Below are positions 30,431 through 41,806 of a stretch of 64,000 nucleotides of DNA, piece after piece. The stretch is from Corydoras sp. C115 (lineage: Eukaryota > Chordata > Actinopteri > Siluriformes > Callichthyidae), in contig JAFMOC010000299.1 in assembly GCA_019802505.1 (NCBI GenBank), positions 156,001 through 220,000 on the forward strand. Reading direction: 5' to 3'. The notes below the pieces were generated by a model. That model ran no database searches. It saw only the letters and a program-made list of their open reading frames with translations, and was not told the DNA's origin. Positions within the stretch are counted from its first letter, which is position 1; each line of letters begins with the position of its first letter. Both the position numbers and the translations under genes were made by a program.

Positions 30431-30590
30431 TGTGTGGTAGTGTGGCGGCTCAGTGGTTCGGGTGTTAGGCTGTCAGTCAGAAGCTTGTGAGTTCAAATCT
30501 GAAGTCCACTGAAGTTACCATTACGGATCTCTGAGCAAGACCCTCAACGCCTCATTGCTCCAGGGATGTTGTGGCCAACCCTGTTCTCTA
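30431..30590 (+). repeat. SINE-B (tRNA-derived) copy
   Basis: GGCGGCTCAGTGGTTCGGGT (A-box region) and GAGTTCAAATCTG (B-box-like), then TCCACTGAAGTTACCATTAC and CATTGCTCCAGGGATG. Same family as 14,290, 15,430 and 52,190. Confidence 0.75.
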
Positions 30591-30600
30591 ACCCAAATTC

Positions 30601-30936
30601 TGTCCATCCATTATCTTCTGCTTTATCCTCTATTAGGGTCACGGGGGGGGGGGGGGGGGGGGGGGGGGGGGCGGGGTTGTTCACCATGCCCATCCAGGGG
30701 AGAACGTTTTGGGCGCTGGGCAGATACACCCAGGACAGGACGCCAATCTATCGCTGGGCACACACTCACTCACAGAGACACGCATACAAACACACTCTAC
30801 ATGGGGCAATTTGGAGAACTCAATTGACTTCATCCATGTTTTTGGACTGTGGGAGGAAACCGGAGAACCGGATTAGAACTGGGAATCCTTAGTGCTGAGA
30901 GGAGAACATGCTAACCACTAAGCCACCGTGCCGCCC
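30601..30936 (-). mobile_element. SINE-A, reverse full-length copy
   Basis: GTCCATCCATTATCTTCTGC to GCCACCGTGCCGCCC. The G-run at 30,643-30,670 is long. Confidence 0.9.
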
Positions 30937-31124
30937 TCCATCCATTATCTTCAGCTTTATCCTCTACTAGAGTGGGGGGGAGAATTCAATTTGCGGAAAA
31001 CCCAGAGGAAACCCACATGGACACGGGGAGAACATGGAAACTCCACCCAGATTGGGATTCGAACCAGGAATCTCTAGCACTGAGAGGAGAACATGCTAAA
31101 CACTAGACCACCATGCCGCCCTCA
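30937..31124 (-). mobile_element. SINE-A, internally deleted reverse copy
   Basis: TCCATCCATTATCTTCAGCT joins to GAATTCAATTTGCGGAAAAC and runs to CCACCATGCCGCCC, directly after the previous copy. Confidence 0.87.
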
Positions 31125-31139
31125 GGTCTGCATATTTCA

Positions 31140-31290
31140 TTTATACATGTTCTACTCTCAACAATGGGGATTCCTGGTTCGAATCTCAATCTGAGTGGAA
31201 TGTTCTTCCGATGTTCGTGTGGGTTTCCTCTGGGTTTTCCGCAAATTGAATTCTCCCCGCGACCCTAGTAGTGGATAAAGTGGGTGTGTG
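31140..31290 (+). mobile_element. SINE-A, internally deleted copy
   Basis: GGGGATTCCTGGTTCGAATC, a joint at TTTTCCGCAAATTGAATTCT, then GACCCTAGTAGTGGATAAAG. The joint sequence (TCCGCAAATTGAATTCTCC) is the inverse of the one in the copy at 30,937, so both derive from the same deleted variant. Confidence 0.82.
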
Positions 31291-31344
31291 TAGTTTTTGC
31301 ATTACCATCCTGTCAGGACTTCTTTCATGCTATTAAATAATTAA

Positions 31345-31690
31345 TTCATTCATTATCTTCCGCTTTATCCTCTATTAGGGTCGCGGGGGGGTTTCCCATG
31401 CCCATCCAAGGGAGAACGTTTCGGGCGCTGGGCAGATACACCCAGGACAGGACGCCAATCTATCACTGGGCACACACTCAATCAAACAGGCACACTCTAT
31501 ATGGGGCAATTTGGAGAACTCAATAAACTTGATCCATGTTTTTGGACTGTGGGAAGAAACCGGAGATCCCGGAGGAAACCCACGTGGACACGGGAAGAAC
31601 ATGGAAACTCCATCCAGATTGGGATTCGAACCGGGAATCCCTAGCGCTGAGAGGCGAACAATCTAAACACTAAGCCACTTTACCGCGATA
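31345..31690 (-). mobile_element. SINE-A, reverse full-length copy
   Basis: ATTCATTCATTATCTTCCGC to TAAGCCACTTTACCGC. Confidence 0.9.
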
Positions 31691-32400
31691 TTAAATAATA
31701 TTTAATAATATTTGAATATTTGAATCTATACATTTTTAGTCCCACATCTGTATTGTATCTGTGAACCACTTCTGGCTCTGATCCGGTACACATGTGGAAT
31801 ATCTGGTATTAAAGGGAATGATCCAAAATAACTCATATAATGATTCAGGGGGAAATATGTTCCTTATTAAGCAGTTAATCGTTAATCACGTTCTCATTAC
31901 TGGCAGTTTTGAACCCTGGTGTATTAAAGGCTCACGGTCATGTGTCAGGACAGGAAGCATGTCTCTGTGCAGGACGTGGTTTTTCTATACGTACTGACCT
32001 TTGAACGCAGTGCTGTAAAATTCCTGAGCCGGGATCTTTTTTTTTTCTATGTTGTTGAGTGTTGGTGGAATTTATAGCCTTTAACGCGGCGCTCTGAAGG
32101 AAGAGGGTAAATCCAAAGTGAAAGTGTGAGCTTTACCCAGTTCCTAATTTTCTTTTCTAAAATAAAAAGCCGTGTCCTCACCGCTGGCCTCACTCCCACA
32201 TGACAAAGACGGTCATTACAAGCTTCCCATTCTATTAAAGGTTACCAGAAACGTACTACGAACACGTCTTAAGTTACAGATGACAACATCGGACGCGAGA
32301 AAGTGCGTAGTGTGAAAGGTCATCAGTGACAGTGTGACTAAATCTAAAAATGGGATTACGACCGTTGCCTTGACTACTGTAGCTTCAGCTCTGTAAATAG
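31691..32400. other. Unassigned spacer
   Basis: AT-rich start, then unique-looking sequence without long frames. No host exon or RNA gene seen. Confidence 0.4.
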
Positions 32401-32404
32401 TGGG

Positions 32405-32720
32405 GGAAATAAGTAGGGGGGGTTCCCCATGGCCACCCAGGAGGAGAACGTTTCGGGCGCTGGGCAGATACACCCAGGACAGAACGCCAATCCATCGCCG
32501 GGCACACACTCACACACACACACTCTCTATATGGGGCAATTTGGAGAACTCAATTGACCTTGATCCATGTTTTTGGACTGTGGGAGGAAACCGGAGAACC
32601 CAGAGGAAACCCACGCAGACACGGGGAGAACATGCAAACTCCACCCAGATTGGGATTCGAACCGGGAATCCCTAGCGCTGAGAGGAGAACATGCTAACCA
32701 CTAAGCCACCGTGCTGCCAA
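32405..32720 (-). mobile_element. SINE-A, reverse, tail lost
   Basis: Starts at AGTAGGGGGGGTTCCCCATG and ends GCCACCGTGCTGCC. Confidence 0.88.
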
Positions 32721-32844
32721 AACACGTTCGTAAGTTAAAGTCCATTTAAACTTCAGGATAATTAATTATGATCGTTAGCCAATGTGATTTTATGGTTCCT
32801 AAAAAAATATTACATAAAAAATTATATAAATTATATATATTTTT

Positions 32845-33140
32845 TCCTATATAGGGTTGCAGGGTGGCTTAGTGGTTAGCATGTTCTCTAATAATTTTCT
32901 CTAATAAAATTTTTCATTCATTCATTCATTATCTTCCGCTTTATCCTCTATTAGGATCGCGGGGGAGGGGGGGGTACCCCATGCCCATCCAGAGGAGAAC
33001 GTTTCGGGCGCTGGGCAGGGCGCCAATCCATCGCTGGGCACACACTCATCACATAAACACACTCTATATGGGGCAATTTGGAGAAGTCAATTGACTTGAT
33101 CCATGTTTTTGGACTTTGGGAGGAAACCGGAGAACCCGAT
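32845..33140 (-). mobile_element. SINE-A fragments
   Basis: A 40-bp plus-oriented head (GGTTGCAGGGTGGCTTAGTG) is followed at 32,918 by a reverse tail-to-middle piece ending GGAAACCGGAGAACCCG. Confidence 0.8.
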
Positions 33141-33149
33141 TATTATATA

Positions 33150-33262
33150 TCCATCCATCCATTATCTTCCACTTTATCCTCTATTAGGGTCGCGGGGGAG
33201 AACGTTTCAGGTGCTGGGCAGATACACCCAGGACAGGACACCAAGACAGGACAGGGCGTGAG
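33150..33262 (-). mobile_element. SINE-A 3' fragment, reverse
   Basis: ATCCATCCATCCATTATCTT to GACAGGACAGGGCGTG, with the GGTTCCCCATGCCC part deleted. Confidence 0.85.
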
Positions 33263-33417
33263 GATGATGACATAGCTTAGACCTTCTAAAAGTGTCTGGT
33301 ATCGAGGACTTAAAATCTGATTGGTTGAAGCATCAGGTTGACGCCTACACTAATTTTATACAGGGCTGCAATATCCATTCTAAAAGTGTATGCAGAAATA
33401 TTTAAACCCTGGCAACC

Positions 33418-33548
33418 ACCCATCCATCCATTATCTTCGGCTTTATCCTCTACTAGGGTCGCGGGGGAGGGGGGGGTTCCCCATGCCCATCCAACGTTTC
33501 GGGCGCTGGGCAGATACACTCAGGACAGGACGCCAATCTATCGCTGAA
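33418..33548 (-). mobile_element. SINE-A 3' fragment, reverse
   Basis: ACCCATCCATCCATTATCTT to CCAATCTATCGCTGAACC. Confidence 0.85.
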
Positions 33549-34104
33549 CCTGGCCACCAATAATGCTGAAATGTGATTGGTTAAATGCTTTAATAAGAAC
33601 GTACACATCTGGAAGCGTCGCAACCGAGGGAAACGCTATGAATGGAAGCGACAGGGCATTTAGAATTATTTAATAAGTATTCATGGACAAAATATAATTA
33701 AATTACAACGATTAATAAAAAAAAAAACTCCTCCTTGGATCTCCACCTTACCGTGGTGGAGGAGTTTGCGTGCTTGAATGATCCTAGGAGCTATGTTGTC
33801 TGGGGCAAAAAGCCCCTGGCAGGGTCTCCCAAGGCAAATTGGTCCTAGGTGACAGGCCAGACAAAGAGTGGTCCAACAAAAACCCCTATGCAGAGAAAAA
33901 CCAGGAACATGTGTACCCTGCCCGATATAGGGTTATCGAGGCCCCACCCTGGAGCCAGGCCCGGGGATGGGGTTTGTCAGCGAGCGTCTGGTGGTCGGGC
34001 ACTTTCCCATGGTGCCCGGCCGGGCCCAGCCCGAAGGAGTTACATGGGGTTCGGTGCAGTGTGGATCGGGCGGTGGCTGGAGGCGTGGGCCTGGGCGGCG
34101 CGAT

Positions 34105-34830
34105 CCTCGGTTGCTGAAATTGGCTTTCGGAACTTGGAACGTCACCTTACTGGCAGGGAAGGAGCCTGAGCTGGTGCGGGAGGTTGAGAGATACCAGCTA
34201 GATATAGTCGGGCTCACCTCAATGCACAGCTTGGGTTCTGGCTTCAATCTCCTTGAGAGGGGCTGGACTCTGTTCTTTTCTGGAGTTGCCCATGGTGAGA
34301 GGCGTCGGGCAGGTGTGGGCTTTCTCATGGCCCCCCGGCTTGACGCGTGCATGTTGGGGTTTTCTCCGGTGGACGAGAGAGTAGCTTCCCTACGCCTTCA
34401 TGTTGGGGAACGGGTACTGACTGTTGTCTGCGCTTATGCGCCGAACAGCAGTTCAGAGTACCCAGCCTTCTTGGAGTCTGTGGGGGGGGTACTGAAAAGT
34501 GCTCCCCCTGGAGACTCTGTAGTCTTACTGGGGGACTTCAACGCTCACGTGGGCAATGACAGTGAGACCTGGAGAGGTGTGATTGGGAGGAACGGCCTCT
34601 CTGATTTGAACCCGAGTGGTGTTCAGTTGTTGGACTTCTGTGCAAATCACGGTTTGTCCATCACAAACACCATGTTCGAGCACAAGGGTGTCCATAAGTG
34701 CACATGGCACCAGGATGCCCTAGGCCGCAGTTCAAGTCTCGGGTGAAGAGAGGAGCTGAGCTGTCAACTGATCACCACCTGGTGGTGAGTTGGATCAGAT
34801 GGCGGGGGAAGATGCCAGTCAGACCAGGCA
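34105..34830 (+). pseudogene. Rex3-like AP endonuclease domain
   Basis: The frame shows LAFGTWNVTLL (N-terminal strand), VVCAYAPNSSSEYPAF, the catalytic-type SVVLLGDFNAHVG, then TCTWH-like HKCTWHQDALG. The closing SxDH motif appears as STDHHLVVSWIRW in a shifted frame after 34,740. These are the landmarks of apurinic endonucleases in RTE-type LINEs, which nick the target DNA. The expected acidic residue of the QET-type motif reads GLTSMHSLG, so the active site is probably damaged. Confidence 0.85.
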
Positions 34831-35049
34831 GACCTAAACGTATAGTGAGGGTTTGCTGGGAACGTCTGGCAGAAGAACCCGTCAGACGGATGTTCAACTC
34901 TCACCTCCGTCAGAGCTTCAACCACATTCCGGGGGAGGTGAGGGACATTGAGCCTGAATGGGCCATGTTCCGTTCCTCCGTTGTTGAGGCAGCGGACAGG
35001 AGCTGTGGTCGAAAGGTAGTCGGTGCCTGTCGTGGCGGTAACCCTCGAA

Positions 35050-36410
35050 CACGTTGATGGTCACCTCGTGTAAGGGATGCCGTCAAGCTGAAGAAGGAGT
35101 CCTATCAGGCATGGTTGGCTTGTGGGACTCCAGAAACACCTGACCGGTCCCAACAGGTCAAGCGATTTGTGGCTTCGTGCGTCGTGGAGGCAAAAACCCG
35201 GGTGTGGGAGGAGTTCGGTGAGACTTTGGAAAGTGACTTTCGGTCGGCTCCTAGAAGATTCTGGCAAACTGTCAGGCGACTCAGGAGGGGAAAGCAGTGT
35301 GCCACCAACACAGTATATAGTGAAGGGGGTGCACTGTTGACTTCGACTGGGGACTGGAGAAGGCTTTCGACTGTGTCCCTCGGGGTATTCTGTGGGAGGT
35401 GCTTCGTGAGTATGGGGTACATGGCTCCTTACCACGGGCCATTCAGTCCCTGTATTTGCGAAGCAGGAGCTTGGTTCGCATGGCCGGCAGTAAGTCGGAC
35501 TGGTTTCCAGTGAGGGTTGGACTCCGTCAGGGCTGTCCTTTGTCACCGGTTCTGTTCATAATTTACATGGACAGCATTTCTAGGCGCAGCCAGGGGATGG
35601 AGGGTGTCCGGTTTGGTGATCTGAGGATCACGTCGCTGCTGTTTGCAGACGATGTGGTCCTGTTAGCATCATCAGGCTGCGAACTTCAACTCTTACTGGA
35701 TCGGTTTGCAGCCGAGTGTGAAGCGGCCGGGATGAGAATCAGCACCTCCAAATCTGAGGCCATGGTTCTCAGCCGGAAAAGGGTAGAAAGTCCTCTCTGG
35801 GTCAGGGATCAGATCTTGCCTCAAGTGGAGGAGTTTAAGTATCTCGGGGTCTTGTTCACGAGTGATGGTAAGATGGAGTGTGAGATTGACAGACGGATCA
35901 GCGCGGGGTCAGCAGTGATGGTAAAGAAGGAGCTGAGCCACAAAGCAAGGCTCTCGATTTACCAGTCGATCTACGTTCCGACCCTCACCTATGGTCATGA
36001 GCTTTGGGTAATGACCGAAAGAACAAGATCGTGAATACAAGCGGTCGAAATGGGTTTTCTCCACAGGGTGGCAGGGCTCTCCCTTAGAGATAGGGTGAGA
36101 AGCTCGGTCATCTGGGAGAGACTCGGAGTGGAGCCGCTACTCCTCCGCATTGAAAGGAGCCAGTTGAGGTGGTTCGGGCATCTGGTAAGGATGCCTCCTG
36201 GGCGACTTCCTAGGGAGGTGTTCCAGGCAAGTCCGGCTGGAAGGAGACCCTGGGGAAGACTCAGGACACGCTGGAGGGATTATATCTCTCAGCTGGTCTG
36301 GGAACGCCTCGGGGTTTCCCCAGTCGAGCTGGTGGAGGTGGCAGGGGCGAGGGAGGTCTGGGTCTCCCTACTTCGGTTGCTGCCCCCGCGACCTGAACCC
36401 CGGACAAGCG
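35050..36410 (+). pseudogene. Rex3-like reverse transcriptase
   Basis: Reads RDAVKLKKESYQAWLACGTP, then DFRSAPRRFWQTVRRLRRGK and GGALLTSTGD, where the sequence jumps at about 35,355 to LEKAFDCVPRGILWEVLREY. The finger and early palm region (about 130-150 residues in intact relatives) is deleted. The frame then continues with GLRQGCPLSPVLFIIYMDSI, the catalytic LLFADDVVLLAS, KSEAMVLSRKR, FKYLGVLFTSDG, and the C-terminal LRWFGHLVRMPPGRLPREVF and RWRDYISQLVWERLG. A stop and frame slip separate 36,034 from 36,050. Confidence 0.88.
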
Positions 36411-36451
36411 GAAGATAATGGATGGATGGATGGGTTAATAAAAAATGGAGG

Positions 36452-36640
36452 AGTGGAGCGGTGGTGCAGTGTTTAGCATGTTCTCTCAGGTTCAAATCCC
36501 AACCTGGGTGGAGTTTCCATGTTCTCCCCCGTGTCCACATAGGTTTCCTAATGGTTCTTCAGGTTCCTCCCACAGCCCAAAAATATGGATTCAAGGTGAG
36601 TTGAATGCTCTAAATTGCCCCATATAGTGTGTGAGTCTTC
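36452..36640 (+). mobile_element. SINE-A 5' part
   Basis: GGAGCGGTGGTGCAGTGTTT head to AAATTGCCCCATATAGTGTG; it directly follows Rex3. Confidence 0.82.
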
Positions 36641-36968
36641 TGCTTTGTCCTCTATTAGGGTCGCGGGGGGGGGGGGGGGGTTCCCCATGCCCATCCAGGG
36701 GAGAATGTTTTGGGCGCTGGGCAGATACACCCAGGACAGGGGGGCAATCTATCACTGTGCACTTACACACACACTCTATATGGGGCAATTTGAAAAATTT
36801 AATTGACCTTGATCCATGTTTTTGGACTGTGGGAGGAAGCCGTAGAACCCGGAGGAAACCCACACGGACTTAAGGAGAACATGCAAACTCCACCCAGACT
36901 GGGATCCGAACTGTGAATTCCTAGTGCTGAGAGGAGAACATGCCAACCACTAAGACACCGTGCCACTG
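36641..36968 (-). mobile_element. SINE-A, reverse copy
   Basis: TCTTCTGCTTTGTCCTCTAT to AAGACACCGTGCCAC; G-run at 36,665-36,679. Confidence 0.88.
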
Positions 36969-36974
36969 GACTCA

Positions 36975-37282
36975 TTCATTCATCTCATTATTCATATTCT
37001 GCCTAATCCTCTATAAGGGTCATATGGGGGAAAGGGGGTTCCCCATGCCCATCCAGGGGAGAACATGTTTCTGGGTGCTGGGCAGATACACCCTGGACAG
37101 GGACACACACACACGTACTATATGGGGCAATTTAGAGCATTCGATGTACTTTGAATTCATATTTTTGGACCCGAAGAACCAGGAGGAAATCCATGCGGAC
37201 ACAGGGGGACATGGAAACTCCACCCAGATTGGGATTCCAACCCAGATCCTCAGCGCTGAGAGGAGAACATGCCAATCACCAT
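36975..37282 (-). mobile_element. SINE-A, diverged reverse copy
   Basis: TTCATCTCATTATTCATATT to CCATACCACCAGC; more substitutions and deletions than its neighbours, so probably older. Confidence 0.82.
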
Positions 37283-37459
37283 ACCACCAGCACGCCACTC
37301 CTCATTATTTATTACGTGTCATAACTTTTTAATTGTAAGTTGCAGGATGACACAGCGCAAGAAGAAGGGATACATTTGGGGTAAATCCTCGGCTCTGATG
37401 TTGGGTACTGGACTGACCCTTAATTACTGCTTAATTATGTATACTGTATTCAGTACTGT

Positions 37460-37812
37460 ACTGAGGGCGGCATTGTGGCTTAGTGGTTAGCACATTCGCC
37501 TCTCAGCGCTAGGGATTCCCGGTTCGAATCCCCATCTGGGTGGAGTTTCCATGTTCTCCCCGTGTCCGCGTGGGTTTCCTCCGGGTTCTCCGGTTTCCTC
37601 CCACAGTCCAAAAACATGGATCAAGTCAATTGAATTCTCAAAATTGCCCCATATAGAGTGTGTGTGTGTGAGTGAGTGTGTGCCCAGCGATGGATTGGCG
37701 CCCTGTCCTGGGTGTATCTGCCCAGCGCCCGAGATGTTCTCCCCTGGATGGGCATGGGGAACCCCACCGCGACCCTAATAGAGTATAAAGCGGGAGATAA
37801 TGAATAAATGAA
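37460..37812 (+). mobile_element. SINE-A, GAAT-tailed young subfamily
   Basis: Complete, with AGTACTGTACTGA on both sides. Tail GATAATGAATAAATGAATG. Confidence 0.95.
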
Positions 37813-38598
37813 TGAGTACTGTACTGATGGGTGGGGGCGCTGTAGCCATGGGTACCATAATGTACCATGTGACCCACCGATCTCGCTGATTTTAGACGAG
37901 CATAAACTTTCGACCTGAGCATTCGAAGAGCCCTGCTAAACTTTTAACAGTGATGACATCATCACGGCCGATGGATACAGTAGATACAGTAAACGACGCG
38001 ATATCGATCAGATATGGAGTTTTTTCTGATGTGGTATCCGAGATTTCTCCACTTCTGTCATTACCCGCTTCAAAAGCCGAAGTGTGGAAATGAAATCGAA
38101 ACCTGCGCCGGGGGCCGGCTCCGTGCAGTTTCTGTCAAAGCTGCGTCACGATACCCTGCTCACAGACCAAACGGACACTCACCTTCGGGACAGTTATAGA
38201 TGATAACCTATAACTAAAAAAATTAGAACCAAGAGGCACTGCGTCCTCAAAGAGACCTCAGGGTTTGGTGGCAGAGGTGGATGAGGGGTTAACCACCTAA
38301 CAGAAGCTCTGTTTTGAGAGAGGATGAAGCCTCAGGGCTCCTTAAGGTTCACCATACCAAACCATTAATACCCCCTGGGAATACTCCCTGATGTCACTGT
38401 GGGATAAACTTCACCGAAAACTAGTAACCTTTAATCCCGAGAGCAAAGGCTGGTTTTTAATGGTTTGTGTTTGGACTTCCGTCCTCCTGACCATCCTGGG
38501 GGATTAACGTTGGGGCTGGGAGCAGCACACAGTTCCACAGTGAGCTTTGAGAATGAGCCATGCCTTTACCCATGTACTCAGAGGAAGCCGCTGGGGTG
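37813..38598. other. Unassigned spacer
   Basis: Low-repeat sequence with a 61-codon frame (38,014-38,199) that has no recognised motif. No exon called. Confidence 0.4.
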
Positions 38599-38905
38599 AA
38601 TGGGGGATTTTCCATGCCCATCCAGGGGAGAACGTCTCAGGCTCTGGGCAGATACACCCAGGACAGGACGCCAATCTATCACTGGACACACACACACACA
38701 CACACACACTCTATATGGGGCAATTTGGAGAATTCAATTGACCTTGAATCCATGTTTTTGGACTGTGGGAGGAAACCAGAGAACCCGGAGGAAACCCACG
38801 TGGGTAGGGGGAGAACATGGAAACTCCACCCAGATTGGGATTGGAACCGGGAATCTCTAGCGCTGAGAGGAGAACATGCTAAACCACTAAGCCACCGTGC
38901 CACCC
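38599..38905 (-). mobile_element. SINE-A, reverse, tail lost
   Basis: GGGGATTTTCCATGCCCATC to GCCACCGTGCCACCC. Confidence 0.88.
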
Positions 38906-39067
38906 AGCCTTATTAATTATTAAATAATACATTTTGTAAACTTTTTTTTTTGCCTCTTGTGGTTGGGTTTGGTATTTCCTGCATTAACCACCATTACCAT
39001 GGACCATTACAGCCACCCGGTGGCAGGCCGTGCATTTCACACCTAGACCTTTAATGATGCTCTGTCT

Positions 39068-39398
39068 GAATTCATCCATCCATCATCTTCTGCTTTATCC
39101 TCTATTAGGGTCACTGGGGGGGTTCTCCATGCCCATCCAGGGGAGAACGTCTCAGGCGCTGGGCGGATACACCCAGAACAGGGCGCTAATCTATCACAGG
39201 ACACACACTCACGCACACACACACACACTCTATATGCGCCTATATTAACATTGAGGAAGGAGGAAACCGGAGAACCCGAAGGAAACCCATGCGGACATGG
39301 GGAGAACATGCAAACTCCACTCAGATTGGGATTGGAACCGGGAATCCCTAGTGCTGAGAGGAGATTATGCTAAAACAATTAAGCCACCATGCTGCCCT
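39068..39398 (-). mobile_element. SINE-A, reverse copy with middle deletion
   Basis: ATCCATCCATCATCTTCTGC to AGCCACCATGCTGCCC; the GGGCAATTTGGAGAA part is lost. Confidence 0.87.
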
Positions 39399-39570
39399 AT
39401 TTAGGAAAATAACAGTCCTAATTAAATCCTGATTATTTGTTTCTTAAAACTAATTGAATTACTTCCATTAAGACAGGCATGTCCAAAGGTCAGATTCCAA
39501 ACGAAGCGGGATTATAATCTGTTATTTATGGCTCGCTAGCTCTGTCAAAATTAATAAATAAAAGAAAAGG

Positions 39571-39838
39571 TTAAAATGTATTTCCGACTTTCACCACACG
39601 ATGGCAGCACCATACTAATACTATCTGGTGTCTGCCTGTGCGCTTTTGGCAGAACATAAAGTTTAAAATGTAATTCCGACTTTCACCACACGATGGCAGC
39701 ATCATTCTAATACTATCTGGTGTCTGCCTCCGCCCTTCTGGCAGAATATAAAGTTTAAAATGTAATTCCGCCTTTCACCATAAGATGGCAGCACCATTCC
39801 AATACTATCTGGGTTGCCTCTGCGCTTTTGGCAGAATT
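39571..39838. repeat. Three-copy tandem repeat, about 91-bp unit
   Basis: TTTCACCACACGATGGCAGC and CTATCTGGTGTCTGCCT recur three times between 39,571 and 39,838, the third copy more diverged. Confidence 0.92.
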
Positions 39839-40330
39839 GAGGACATAGCATTATATTGTCAGGGGCCGCTAGGGGGCAGCAAAGGAGTGTTTTTTTTTTT
39901 TTAATGATTTTTGATGAAAACAGGCATCAAAAAATTGTTTTATAATAGTGCGTAAATTTTGAGGTGATTAAAATGGCCCCGCGGTATCTTTACGTCATCG
40001 AATTTTGTTCTATTTGCAAAAAGTTTGACACCTTCATTAAGAATTCCTTTTTAATTGCCATCGAAGCTGATCCTGAAATTTAAGTTGTATTTCTGTAATA
40101 AGTTTTAATTGGTTAAAAATTGTGTGTCTGTGTGTATGTGCTGGTTGATTACATCGGCGGACCACCACGTCACTGTATTATACACATCACATCTACCTTA
40201 GTGCGCCACCTTGTGGATGTAAATTCAGAGACAGTCGTTCATAATGTACTGACGTCACGTTATGAAATCTGCCATGTCCCATATTTGGCTCTCTGAGTTT
40301 TAGGTTTTTAAGGATTTGTAACTGCGAAAT
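39839..40330. other. Unassigned spacer
   Basis: Old dispersed-repeat flavour (GCGCCACCTTGTGGATGTAA at 40,202) but no clear family. No coding signal. Confidence 0.4.
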
Positions 40331-40450
40331 AATCTATCACTGAACACACTCACACTCTATGGGGCAATTTAGAGTATTTAATTTTTTTTTATTTTAACAC
40401 CCAGATAACCTGTAATCCCCAGTGCTGAGAGGAGAACATGCTAACCTCTA
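40331..40450 (-). mobile_element. SINE-A fragments, reverse
   Basis: AATCTATCACTGAACACACT and GTGCTGAGAGGAGAACATGC with the middle lost. Confidence 0.75.
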
Positions 40451-40639
40451 AGATATGTGTCCCATGATGTCAAACCTGAGAATGATGAGGACGCATTGTC
40501 ACACAATGAAGGCACCTGAACGCTTCACTTGCATGTTCTCCTGCGAGGATACAAGGTTCCAGACTCCGTCTTTGAGGGTTCAGGTTTAGAATTCTGTAAA
40601 GCAGCTTAGAACAAAGTGTAAATAAATAATTTAAATAAG

Positions 40640-40890
40640 AATCCCAAGCTGAGTTTCCATGTTCTCCTCGTGTCCGTGTGGGTTTCCGTGTGAGTTCTCC
40701 TGTTTCCTGTAAATTGAATGCTCTAAATTGCCCCAGATAGAGTGTGTGATTGTGTGCCCGCCGACAGATTGCCCCCCTGTCCTGCGTGTATCTGCCCAGC
40801 ACCCGAAATGTTCTCCCCTGGATGGGCATGGGGAACCCCCCTGCAACCCTAATAGAGGATTAAGCAGGAAATAATGAATGAATGAATGTT
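40640..40890 (+). mobile_element. SINE-A, head-truncated, GAAT-type tail
   Basis: GAATCCCAAGCTGAGTTTCC to AATAATGAATGAATGAATG. Confidence 0.85.
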
Positions 40891-41035
40891 CGATCATCAG
40901 TGTTTACAGAATGCCACATACAGAAAGAAGGCTGGACACTTTTGCTTGCTGGACGATTCTTCCTCTGTGATACCGCTGTGTCTGATCCACTGCCCTCATC
41001 CAGCGTCCAGCTAATTCATACTCTGTTCATACCCG

Positions 41036-41150
41036 CGGGTCATATCCGGCCCGCGAGATTATTTACATTGCAATTATATACATTGATCTATTATTATTAT
41101 TATAAACAGCCTAGTAATATGTTTTTGGACAGTGCTCATATTTTAAATTT
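41036..41150 (+). repeat. Repeat C fragment
   Basis: GGGTCATATCCGGCCCGCGA, then ATTGATCTATTATTATTATT and TAATATGTTTTTGGACAGTG; same family as 21,266 and 55,975. Confidence 0.65.
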
Positions 41151-41204
41151 GTAGGATTTTGACTGGAACATTTTTATTTATTTATAATATTATATATTAT
41201 ATTA

Positions 41205-41300
41205 CATTCTTTCGGGTTCTCCGGTTTCCTCCCACAGTCCAAAACACATGGATCAAAGTGAATTCTCCAAAATTGCCCCATATAGAGTGTGTTTGTGCAG
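41205..41300 (+). mobile_element. SINE-A middle fragment
   Basis: TTCGGGTTCTCCGGTTTCCT to CCCCATATAGAGTGTGTTTG. Confidence 0.8.
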
Positions 41301-41301
41301 G

Positions 41302-41640
41302 CGGCTTAGTGGTTTAGCATGTTCTCCTCTCAGCACTAGGGATTCCCGATCTGGGTGGAGTTTCCATGTTCTCCCCGTGTCAGCGTGGGTTTCCTCCGGG
41401 TTCTCCTGTTTCCTCCCACAGTCCAAAAACATGGATCAAGGTCAATTGAATTCTCCAAATTGCCCCCATATAGAGTGTGTGTGTGTGAGTGAGTGTGTGC
41501 CCAGCGATAGATTGGCGCCCTGGGTGTATCTGCCCAGCGCCCGAAAAGTTCTCCCCTGGATGGGCATGGGGACCCCCCCTGCAACCCAAGTACAGGATAA
41601 AGTAGAAGATAATGGATGGATGGATGGATGAATAATATTC
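41302..41640 (+). mobile_element. SINE-A, nearly full-length copy
   Basis: GGCGGCTTAGTGGTTTAGCA to AGATAATGGATGGATGGATGG; the B-box region is damaged. Confidence 0.88.
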
Positions 41641-41806
41641 CTGTGTGGGGCGGCACGGTGGCTTAGTGGTTTAGCATGTTCTCCTCTCAGTGCTTGGGAT
41701 TCCTGGTTCGAATCCCAATCTGGGTGGAGTTTGCATGTTCTCCGATTTCCTCCCACAGTCCAAAAACATGGATCAAGGTCAATTGAATTCTCCAAATTGC
41801 CCCATC

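Larger units (their letters stand above)
33728..36434 (+). mobile_element. Rex3-like (RTE clade) non-LTR retrotransposon
   Basis: About 2.7 kb with TTAATAAAAAA on both sides (33,712 and 36,435) as the target-site duplication. The 5' end CTCCTCCTTGGATCTCCACC is followed by an endonuclease and an RT part, and the 3' end is GACAAGCGGAAGATAATGG plus GATG units. CAGGGCTGTCCTTTGTCACC (35,528) matches the site I remember as the classical Rex3 RT primer. Frameshifts and an RT deletion near 35,355 make it inactive. Its 3' end is shared with SINE-A. Confidence 0.92.

Noticed and set aside
38014..38199. 61-codon frame as an exon between il12b and rab6a
   Set aside because: No domain, no matching partner exons and no clear splice pair.
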